A stretch of DNA of 64,000 bases from Clostridium sp. DSM 17811. GTDB taxonomy: Bacteria > Bacillota > Clostridia > Clostridiales > Clostridiaceae. This document shows positions 35,637 through 42,216 of this stretch, piece after piece (the stretch's first letter is position 1; every line of letters begins with the position of its first letter). A program made the position numbers and the translations under genes. Location: contig NZ_JAHLDU010000001.1 in the NCBI RefSeq assembly GCF_018861905.1, forward strand, positions 124,001 through 188,000. Reading direction: 5' to 3'. Under the pieces are notes generated by a model, which was given only the letters and a program-made list of their open reading frames with translations, had not been told where the DNA came from and did not search any database.

Positions 35637-35666
35637 ATTGTATAACACAACAGTTGTATATTGCAA
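35637..35666 (-). promoter_or_regulatory. Promoter with MarR-type operator
   Basis: TTGCAA (35666-35661), 18-base spacer, TACAAT (35642-35637). The spacer contains the perfect dyad ACAAC-T-GTTGT (35647-35657), placing a repressor across the promoter. Confidence 0.7.
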
Positions 35667-35781
35667 CATTAATGTTTATCTTTTTTTCGACATAAGTTAC
35701 ATATTCTTATTAAATATTTTAATTAGGTATCTAGGGTAATAAATCTATGGTTTCTCTCACTAAACATTCTCCAATAATTAC

Positions 35782-35840
35782 TTGACAAATAAGTTCATAA
35801 GGAATAATATGCTTATATACTCACATGGGCATATAAGCAT
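35782..35840 (+). promoter_or_regulatory. Promoter and operator of the second arsR unit
   Basis: TTGACA (35782-35787), 17-base spacer, TAATAT (35805-35810). A perfect 10-bp inverted repeat ATGCTTATAT/ATATAAGCAT (35809-35818 and 35831-35840) begins inside the -10 box and covers the start site, as expected of an autoregulated ArsR. Confidence 0.85.
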
Positions 35841-35876
35841 AATGTCGTTGTAATTAATTTAAAGGATGTGAAAGCA

Positions 35877-36236
35877 ATGGAAAAATTAATGAACTTATTT
35901 AAAGTTTTATCAGATGAAACAAGGCTTAGAATTTTAGTCATGTTATATCATAAAAAACTCTGTGTATGCCAAATGCAAGGAATATTAGAAGAATCTCAGC
36001 CTAAAATTTCAAAACACTTAGCTAAACTTAGAGATATGGGATTTGTAAAAGATGAAAGGCAAGAACAGTTTATATATTATTATATTAACAAAGATAATGA
36101 ACTTCTAAATGAATTATTAGAAAAAATAATTTCAAATTCAGAAAATTACGCAACGATTCAAAAGGATCTAAAAAAACTTGATAAGGGTGATCAATACATT
36201 GAAATTTTTAAAACTAAATGTAATACTAATAACTAA
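35877..36236 (+). CDS. ArsR-family regulator (ELCVCDL-like site)
   Basis: A 119-residue ArsR protein: FKVLSDETRLRILVMLYHKKLCVCQMQGILEESQPKISKHLAKLRDMGFV. The KLCVCQM pair matches the As(III)/Sb(III)-binding cysteines of classical ArsR, more closely than the repressor at 33.2 kb. ATG 35877 is 10 bases after AAAGGA; the GTG at 35868 is too near it. It is divergent from the MarR-arsM unit and heads an operon with a permease and a thioredoxin-fold protein, which it probably represses through the 10-bp dyad. Confidence 0.92.
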   Translation: MEKLMNLFKVLSDETRLRILVMLYHKKLCVCQMQGILEESQPKISKHLAKLRDMGFVKDERQEQFIYYYINKDNELLNELLEKIISNSENYATIQKDLKKLDKGDQYIEIFKTKCNTNN

Positions 36237-36280
36237 TTTTATATCAATAATCCAAAATATTATGCAGGTAGGTGATAATA

Positions 36281-37297
36281 ATGAATGTAATATCGCAAAT
36301 ATTTACTTGGCTAAATAATGAGATTTTAAAAATGACTTGGCTCTCAAATCTTATTCAAAGCTTTGTACAAAACGTATTTGGCCTATCTATTAAAGAAAGA
36401 CTTGGTGGAAGCGTACACTTTTTTATCTATGATACTATAAAAATATTTATACTATTATCAGTGTTGATTTTCCTTATATCCTATATTCAAAGTTATTTCC
36501 CACCAGAAAGAACAAAAAAAATTCTTGGAAATATTAAGGGCATAAAGGGAAATATATTAGGAGCCTTACTTGGAACCATCACACCATTTTGTAGTTGCTC
36601 TAGTATCCCAATATTTATAGGATTTAACTCAGCAGGACTTCCACTTGGAATAACTTTTTCCTTCCTTATATCTTCACCACTCGTAGATTTAGCATCTTTA
36701 TTAATCTTAATGTCCTTCTTTGGCGCTAAGATTGCTATAACGTATGTTGTTGTAGGCTTGATTTTAGCAGTTATTGGTGGAACTATTATTGATAATTTAC
36801 ACCTTGAAAAGTATGTAGAAGGTTATGTAAAAGAAATAAAAGATGTTGATGTTGAAGTAATTGAAATGACAAGATCTGAGCGAATATCTTATTCAAAACA
36901 GCAGGTTAAAGATACAGTTCATAAAGTTTGGCTATACGTATTAATAGGTGTTGGTATTGGTGCTGCGATACACAATTGGATACCTCAATCAATAATCGAA
37001 ACTGTAGTTGGAAATAACAATCCTTTTGCAGTGCTACTCGCAACCGCTGTAGGTATCCCAATGTATGCTGATATATTTGGCACATTACCAATAGCAGAAG
37101 CATTATTTCAAAAAGGGGTAGGGATTGGTACAGTGTTATCCTTTATGATGGCAGTAACCGCACTTTCACTTCCATCAATAATTATGCTTAGTAAAGTTGT
37201 AAAACCTAAATTATTGACTATATTTGTAGCTATAGTTGCAACGGGTATAGTTATAATAGGATATTTATTCAATGCATTTTCATTCTTATTTGTTTAA
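36281..37297 (+). CDS. Permease, ArsP/DUF318 family
   Basis: A 338-residue membrane protein with about eight to ten helices of the ArsP/YraQ permease family. The signature TPFCSCSSIPIFIGFNSAGLPLG near residue 105 contains the cysteines implicated in trivalent organoarsenical export by ArsP. ISSPLVDLASL and GIPMYADIFGTLPIAEAL follow as usual. AGGTAGGTG precedes ATG 36281; an in-frame GTG 36272 overlaps that site. With an ArsR upstream and arsM nearby, export of methylarsenite is the likely role (inference). Confidence 0.88.
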   Translation: MNVISQIFTWLNNEILKMTWLSNLIQSFVQNVFGLSIKERLGGSVHFFIYDTIKIFILLSVLIFLISYIQSYFPPERTKKILGNIKGIKGNILGALLGTITPFCSCSSIPIFIGFNSAGLPLGITFSFLISSPLVDLASLLILMSFFGAKIAITYVVVGLILAVIGGTIIDNLHLEKYVEGYVKEIKDVDVEVIEMTRSERISYSKQQVKDTVHKVWLYVLIGVGIGAAIHNWIPQSIIETVVGNNNPFAVLLATAVGIPMYADIFGTLPIAEALFQKGVGIGTVLSFMMAVTALSLPSIIMLSKVVKPKLLTIFVAIVATGIVIIGYLFNAFSFLFV

Positions 37298-37326
37298 GAA
37301 ATAATAAATTATAGGGGAGAAATATT

Positions 37327-37554
37327 ATGATAATTAAAATTTTAGGTTCAGGATGTTCTAATTGCAAAAAACTAGAGGAAAATACTAGAAAGGCAATAGA
37401 CGAGTTAGGTATTGTAGCAACTATAGAAAAGGTTACTGATTTTAAAGAAATAATGGCTTATGGAGTTATGAAAACGCCTGCTCTAGTAGTCGATGAAAAA
37501 GTGAAAATTATGGGAAGAGTTCCATCACCCGATGAAATTAAAAAATATTTATAA
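37327..37554 (+). CDS. Small thioredoxin-fold redox protein (TM0996/MTH895 family)
   Basis: A 75-residue protein with a redox-active CSNC at residues 10-13 (LGSGCSNCKKLEENT) and the MKTPALVVDEKVKIMGRVPS cis-proline region. Such small disulfide proteins are regularly encoded after ArsR-permease pairs. It may reduce the arsenical or the permease thiols. GGGGAG lies 9 bases before the start, 29 bases after the permease. Confidence 0.9.
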   Translation: MIIKILGSGCSNCKKLEENTRKAIDELGIVATIEKVTDFKEIMAYGVMKTPALVVDEKVKIMGRVPSPDEIKKYL

Positions 37555-37563
37555 TTTTATAAC

Positions 37564-37589
37564 AAAAGGAGCACAATTGTGCTCCTTTT
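37564..37589. terminator. Bidirectional terminator
   Basis: AAAAGGAGCACAA/TTGTGCTCCTTTT is a perfect palindrome between convergent genes, with T-rich flanks on both strands. Confidence 0.88.
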
Positions 37590-37594
37590 GTTAT

Positions 37595-37951
37595 TTATTG
37601 ATGATGATGTTCTCCATGATGATTGCAAACTACATCTTTATTTTCTAATGTTCCATTAATATATTCTTCAATTACCTTTGAATATTCACCAGATGCTCCT
37701 TTTATTACCTCAAGACCATTCTGTTCTAACCCGCTGATTGCTCCTCCACCAATTCCACCAGTAATAACTACTGTCGCTCCTTGATTTTTGAGTAAATCTG
37801 CTAATCCTTGATGCTCATGTTGAAGCTCAGCTGCTGATATTTCTTCAGTACTTATAACTTTTTTATCTTCTATAGTAACAATTACAAAACTTTTGCTCAT
37901 TCCAAAATGTTGATTCACCATACTACCATTATTAGGTATTGCTATTTTCAT
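37595..37951 (-). CDS. NifX/NafY-type dinitrogenase cofactor-domain protein
   Basis: A 118-residue single-domain protein of the NifB/NifX C-terminal family: IAIPNNGSMVNQHFGMSKSFVIV at the start, GGIGGGAISGLEQNGLEVIKGASG in the middle. It ends with a histidine-rich tail (NHHGEHHHQ), a likely metal site. No nitrogenase genes are present; stand-alone proteins of this type accompany Mrp/NBP35 and DUF134 genes in anaerobes, as here. Role unknown, perhaps iron-sulfur or molybdenum cofactor trafficking. Confidence 0.88.
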   Translation of the reverse strand: MKIAIPNNGSMVNQHFGMSKSFVIVTIEDKKVISTEEISAAELQHEHQGLADLLKNQGATVVITGGIGGGAISGLEQNGLEVIKGASGEYSKVIEEYINGTLENKDVVCNHHGEHHHQ

Positions 37952-37970
37952 AAAATATTACCTCCACTTT

Positions 37971-38798
37971 TTATTTTTTTGTCTTTTTAATAATTTTATT
38001 AATAATATTTTCAGTTATTTCTGTTAATTCATCATTTAGCTTGTATTCGCCTTTATTAGAAATATTAACTATTTCCCTACACATTGGAATTTCTCCAAGC
38101 AAATCTAAATCATTTTTATTTAAGAATTCATCTATGTTATCTGAATCAAACATTTTTATTTTCTCCGTGCATCCTGGACAAATAATATAACTCATGTTCT
38201 CTATTAATCCTATTATATCGATGTCTAACTTGTGTGCCATATTTACTGCTTTCCCAACAATCATAGATACTAAGTCCTGTGGTGTTGAAATCATTACTAT
38301 ACCTGTAACTGGTATTGATTGCATTACTGTTAACGCAACATCACCTGTACCAGGAGGCATGTCTATAATTAAATAATCAAGCTCTCCCCATATAACATCA
38401 GTCCAAAACTGCTTAACAACACCAGAAACTGCAGGTCCCCGGAAGATCACTGGATCATCTTCATTTTCCACTAAAAAATTCATTGAAATAACATCAATAC
38501 CCTCAGTAGTTTTAACCGGTATAATACCCGATTCATTCATAAAAGGTTTAACATCTTTAATACCTAATAATCTTGGTATACTTGGGCCAGTAATATCTGA
38601 GTCCATAAGACCAACTTTATATCCTTTTTTATTAAGTTCCTGTGCAATAAGAACGGATATTGTTGATTTACCTACCCCACCTTTTCCACTCATAACGCCT
38701 ATAATATTTTTAACTTTGTTTAATGGATTATTTTCTATACCACACGTGTCTTTATTATCACATTCACCATTTGATGGACAACTTTCACACTCAGCCAT
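37971..38798 (-). CDS. Mrp/NBP35-family P-loop iron-sulfur carrier ATPase
   Basis: A 275-residue ATPase. The deviant Walker A GKGGVGKS is near residue 38, preceded by an N-terminal CxxC-type cluster (CESCPSNGEC, DTCG) that in NBP35 proteins holds a 4Fe-4S cluster. DYLIIDMPPGTGDVAL and a CPGC pair (IICPGCTEKI) follow; the latter is the bridging-cluster motif. ATG 38798 with GAGG upstream is chosen over 38828. It probably assembles or delivers Fe-S clusters with the neighbouring NifX-like protein. Confidence 0.92.
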   Translation of the reverse strand: MAECESCPSNGECDNKDTCGIENNPLNKVKNIIGVMSGKGGVGKSTISVLIAQELNKKGYKVGLMDSDITGPSIPRLLGIKDVKPFMNESGIIPVKTTEGIDVISMNFLVENEDDPVIFRGPAVSGVVKQFWTDVIWGELDYLIIDMPPGTGDVALTVMQSIPVTGIVMISTPQDLVSMIVGKAVNMAHKLDIDIIGLIENMSYIICPGCTEKIKMFDSDNIDEFLNKNDLDLLGEIPMCREIVNISNKGEYKLNDELTEITENIINKIIKKTKK

Positions 38799-38822
38799 AC
38801 ATAATCGCCTCTTTCTCTTATT

Positions 38823-38884
38823 TGTCATATGCCATTTATATTGTAATACTTTTGTTCATTATTGTCAAATGCCAATAATTGTAG
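38823..38884. promoter_or_regulatory. Repeated TGGCATwTGACA motifs before the Mrp gene
   Basis: On the minus strand TGGCATATGACA (38834-38823) and TGGCATTTGACA (38884-38873) lie 50 bases apart between the DUF134 and Mrp genes. A TGGCATATG core recurs at 39396-39404 in front of the DUF134 gene. They are candidate operators for the DUF134 regulator. Confidence 0.5.
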
Positions 38885-38907
38885 CCTTGTTTAAACAAAT
38901 AATAAAA

Positions 38908-39360
38908 CTATTTATCAGAAGTAGTGTTTTTATTACATTGTCTCTGACAAAAACTACTTCGTTTATTACAAGTCACTTGCTCAGATCCACATGCTGGACA
39001 TATTTTTCTATCTTCTTCATATTTTATTTCGTAAGTATTCTCGCAAGATAAACATTTAAATTTACATACATTTCTTGTATAGTTTCCACCACTTATATTT
39101 ATTGCTTTCCCCTCTATTAGAGCTATGGCAATCTTCTTCCTTGCACTATCAATTATGTTCTGAAAAGTTTGTCTTGAAACAAGCATTTTCTTTGCACATT
39201 CTTCCTGATTTAAATCTTCAACGTCCTTAAGCCTCATGGCTTCAAACTCTTCAACCTTTATGAGTATTTCTTCAATTTCACATTTTCGTCTTCCTGCTGG
39301 TACAAAGTATGTATACTCGGGTAAGTTCTCTACACGTCTATTTTTCACTGGTCTTGACAT
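38908..39360 (-). CDS. DUF134-family putative DNA-binding protein with zinc finger
   Basis: A 150-residue protein starting SRPVKNRRVENLPEYTYFVPAG, the DUF134 signature, then a sigma-70-region-4-like helix-turn-helix (LNQEECAKKMLVSRQTFQNIIDSARKKIAIAL). The C-terminal part has CKFKCLSC and CPACGSEQVTC cysteine pairs suggesting a zinc ribbon or cluster. ATG 39360 with GTGAGG upstream is preferred to 39375. It heads the group with Mrp and NifX-like genes and likely regulates them. Confidence 0.88.
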   Translation of the reverse strand: MSRPVKNRRVENLPEYTYFVPAGRRKCEIEEILIKVEEFEAMRLKDVEDLNQEECAKKMLVSRQTFQNIIDSARKKIAIALIEGKAINISGGNYTRNVCKFKCLSCENTYEIKYEEDRKICPACGSEQVTCNKRSSFCQRQCNKNTTSDK

Positions 39361-39395
39361 AAATATTATCCTCACTTTTCAAATACTATTTTCAG

Positions 39396-39404
39396 TGGCA
39401 TATG
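39396..39404. promoter_or_regulatory. TGGCATATG motif upstream of the DUF134 gene
   Basis: The same 9-mer core as at 38826-38834 but in opposite orientation, 36 bases before the DUF134 start. A related TGTCAAAT occurs at about 39437. Possible autoregulatory site. Confidence 0.4.
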
Positions 39405-39604
39405 CTATATAAAATTTTACAACTGATTAACATCAATGTCAAATAACAATGATAGGATATCAAAAGAAGAAATGATAAAATCTGTGCTAGCGCTAATTTT
39501 GCACATCTTGAGGATGTATTTATAAATATGGACCATTATGGGCTAAAATTCAAATTAATATAATTTAATTTAAAAATATGCAACCTTTATTGATAGCATA
39601 TTTT

Positions 39605-40180
39605 TTATAGAGAGGAGTAACCTATTGAATAAATACACAAACCAACAACACCTGTCCCAATCATTATAAAAATGGGATTTACCTTCCACCTTCTAAGAAT
39701 AATAATTGCAATAGTAAATAGTCCTACCGATATAGCATCTATATTTTCAGGGTTACTTGATATACCCTTCCCATTCCAGAATGCTAATATTAACAAAATT
39801 AAACCTGCGGAGCCTATCATTGCTATAACAGCCGGTCTTAGTCCATTCAAAACCCCTTGAACTATGGATAAACTTTTATATTTGTAATATAGATATGCCA
39901 GGAAAAGAACAATAACACAAGATGGGAAAACGCATCCTATCGTTGCCACGATTGCACCTGGCATTCCTGCGATTCGTGTACCTACAAATGTAGCACAGTT
40001 AATAGCTATTGGCCCAGGTGTCATCTGAGATATTGTTATAACATCTGCAAATTCATTCACTGATAGCCAACTGTGTATAGTAACAACCTGATTTTGTATT
40101 AATGGCATAGCAGCATAACCACCACCAACACTAAATAATCCAATTTGAAAAAAGCTCCAAAATATTTTTAGGTATATCAT
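39605..40180 (-). CDS. Chromate transporter half-protein (CHR domain)
   Basis: A 191-residue membrane protein with one CHR domain: FFQIGLFSVGGGYAAMPLIQ at the start and ADVITISQMTPGPIAINCATFVGTRIAG around residues 42-69. Split CHR pairs function as heterodimeric anion carriers. It overlaps the preceding CHR gene by 4 bases. Substrate could be chromate or another oxyanion; not determinable. Confidence 0.92.
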   Translation of the reverse strand: MIYLKIFWSFFQIGLFSVGGGYAAMPLIQNQVVTIHSWLSVNEFADVITISQMTPGPIAINCATFVGTRIAGMPGAIVATIGCVFPSCVIVLFLAYLYYKYKSLSIVQGVLNGLRPAVIAMIGSAGLILLILAFWNGKGISSNPENIDAISVGLFTIAIIILRRWKVNPIFIMIGTGVVGLCIYSIGYSSL

Positions 40181-40755
40181 TTTAAATCACCGACCTTTTC
40201 TATGTACTTTGAATAATAAATAGAAATAGCTCCCATTATACCGCTTGTTAAAATTATTATAATAACATTAATATTTAGAATAAACGTAGCTATAAAAGCA
40301 CCTATCATAATCATAATAGGTAATAATTTTTTTTCTTTAAAAAGAGAACTAGCCATACTAATTACTACATCAATAATAACTGCTGCAACTCCTGCTTGCA
40401 TTCCACGCAGTATATATTTAACAATTAAACTATCCCTAAATGCTGTGTATGCTACCGATATGATTGATAATATAATTAATGGCGGTAATACTGTGCCTAT
40501 TATTGTTATCATAGCACCTAATACTCCTGCCAAACGATAACCTACTATTATTGCTGCATTTACTGCTATTGCACCTGGTGCTGATTGTGCAATAGCTGCT
40601 AAATCAAACATTTCTTTTTCTTCAATCCATTTATATTCATCCACAAATTTCTTTTTCATTAAAGGAATAATAACAAAGCCTCCACCAAAGGTAAATGAAC
40701 TTAAATATAAGGTTGAGGTAAATAACTTTAAATAGAATTTCGCATCTTTTTTCAT
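40177..40755 (-). CDS. Chromate transporter half-protein (CHR domain)
   Basis: A 192-residue partner of the next gene, with the equivalent motifs LSSFTFGGGFVIIPLMKKKFVDEYKWI and FDLAAIAQSAPGAIAVNAAIIVGYRLAG. The two halves are homologous with opposite predicted topology in the known family. It is divergent from a LysR gene with only about 110 bases between starts, implying regulation by that protein. Confidence 0.92.
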   Translation of the reverse strand: MKKDAKFYLKLFTSTLYLSSFTFGGGFVIIPLMKKKFVDEYKWIEEKEMFDLAAIAQSAPGAIAVNAAIIVGYRLAGVLGAMITIIGTVLPPLIILSIISVAYTAFRDSLIVKYILRGMQAGVAAVIIDVVISMASSLFKEKKLLPIMIMIGAFIATFILNINVIIIILTSGIMGAISIYYSKYIEKVGDLK

Positions 40756-40865
40756 TTAGTTCCACCTCCAATGACAATTATAACTCTTGCAAAACTATAC
40801 GTAAAATACTATTATATAATAATATACATAACCAAACGGTTATGTATATGGGGAGGATAATTAAT

Positions 40866-41735
40866 ATGAACTTAAGACATATGAAAATATTTGTTGCTGT
40901 TTGTCAAAATAGTAGTATTACACTAGCTGCCAAGAAAATGTATATTTCCCAACCTGCGATCAGTACCGCAATAAAAGAAATGGAAAATTATTATGGTGTT
41001 AAACTATTTGACCGTCTATCTAAAAAGCTTTATCTAACCGAAGTTGGAAAAATGGTATTAAGTTATGCTCTTCACATAACATCTCTATTTGATGAATTAG
41101 AAACAACTATTCGAAATTCAGATACAATTGGGGCCCTTAGAATCGGTTCTAGTATTACTATCGGTACTCATTTAATGCCAAACTATATAAAGCAATTTTC
41201 ATCTAAATACCCCAATATTCAAACCTTTGTAACTATAAACAATTCTGATATAATAGAAAATTTGGTATTAGACAATAAATTAGATTTTGCTCTTATTGAA
41301 GGAGTAATTCACTCCAAGAATCTCATTTCTAAAAGTTTTTTAAATGATGAACTTGTAGTTATATGTAGTTTAAATAATCCTCTTTTAAAAAAAGAAGTTA
41401 TTTCGGTTAAAGATTTGGAAACTCAAAAGTTTTTAATGAGAGAAAAAAATAGTGGCACACGCGAACTTGCTGATTCTGTCTTACTACTTCATGGCTTTTC
41501 TGCTATTCCAATATGGGAAAGCATAAGTACAGAAGCTATTATAAATGGTGTATCTAATGGACTAGGCATCGCAATACTTCCTTTACGCTTAGTTCAGAAT
41601 TTTATAAAAAAGGGCACTATTAGCAAACTAAATGTAGTGGATATTAATTTAAAACGCAAATTTTATATTATTTATCATAAAAATAAATTTTTAACCTCTT
41701 CATCTATAGAATTTTTAAAACTATGCACAGAATAA
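40866..41735 (+). CDS. LysR-family transcriptional regulator
   Basis: A 289-residue LysR protein. The N-terminal helix-turn-helix reads NSSITLAAKKMYISQPAISTAIKEMENYYGVKLFDR. A periplasmic-binding-like effector domain follows (LRIGSSITIGTHLMPNYI near residue 92). GGGAGGATAATTA precedes ATG 40866, preferred to the in-frame 40842. It is divergent from the CHR pair, the usual configuration for LysR activators and their target. Confidence 0.93.
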   Translation: MNLRHMKIFVAVCQNSSITLAAKKMYISQPAISTAIKEMENYYGVKLFDRLSKKLYLTEVGKMVLSYALHITSLFDELETTIRNSDTIGALRIGSSITIGTHLMPNYIKQFSSKYPNIQTFVTINNSDIIENLVLDNKLDFALIEGVIHSKNLISKSFLNDELVVICSLNNPLLKKEVISVKDLETQKFLMREKNSGTRELADSVLLLHGFSAIPIWESISTEAIINGVSNGLGIAILPLRLVQNFIKKGTISKLNVVDINLKRKFYIIYHKNKFLTSSSIEFLKLCTE

Positions 41736-41771
41736 TTATGTGATTTTTTTATAATCTAAGACAAAAGCAAT

Positions 41772-41814
41772 AAAATACCACACTTCTATAACAATTATAG
41801 GAGTGTGGTATTTT
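41772..41814. terminator. Bidirectional terminator
   Basis: A 20-bp stem AAAATACCACACTTCTATAA with TTATAGGAGTGTGGTATTTT (one wobble, 3-nt loop), between convergent lysR and trxA genes. Confidence 0.85.
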
Positions 41815-41877
41815 AAACGAAATCTCCACGTAATTGGAGTCATTTCAATTTTTTATATACTTTAATATTACTAGTAT

Positions 41878-42195
41878 CTATACATATTTCTTAAGCTTAT
41901 CCTCTAACACATTTTTAGGAGAGAAGCCTACAAGTTTATCTTCTACTACTTTATTCTTGAATACCATTATTGTAGGTATGCTTGAGATACTATACTTTGA
42001 TGATATTTCAGGATTTTCATCTACATCAATCTTTACAAATTTTATTTTACCATCATATTCCTTATCAAGTTGTTCCATAACAGGTCCCAACATTTTACAA
42101 GGTCCACACCATGGTGCCCAAAAATCTACAACTACAGCCCTATCAGAACTATATACTTCACTATGAAAGCTTTTATCACTTATTTCTTTTATCAT
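41878..42195 (-). CDS. trxA: Thioredoxin
   Basis: A 105-residue classical thioredoxin with the active site WAPWCGPCKM around residues 28-37 and the cis-proline SSIPTIMVF near 74. It follows the large sulfur-transfer fusion by 21 bases on the same strand, so it is a likely reductant for the persulfide or disulfide chemistry of that protein. Confidence 0.94.
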   Translation of the reverse strand: MIKEISDKSFHSEVYSSDRAVVVDFWAPWCGPCKMLGPVMEQLDKEYDGKIKFVKIDVDENPEISSKYSISSIPTIMVFKNKVVEDKLVGFSPKNVLEDKLKKYV

Positions 42196-42216
42196 TTTAA
42201 CCTCTCCCTTTTCTTA

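Noticed and set aside
37595-38798. Evidence of nitrogen fixation from NifX-like and NBP35-like genes
   Set aside because: No nifHDK or nifB is present; stand-alone members of both families are common in non-diazotrophic anaerobes.
41824-41839. A small CTCCA/TGGAG hairpin after lysR as a second terminator
   Set aside because: Five base pairs only, next to a much stronger bidirectional terminator.
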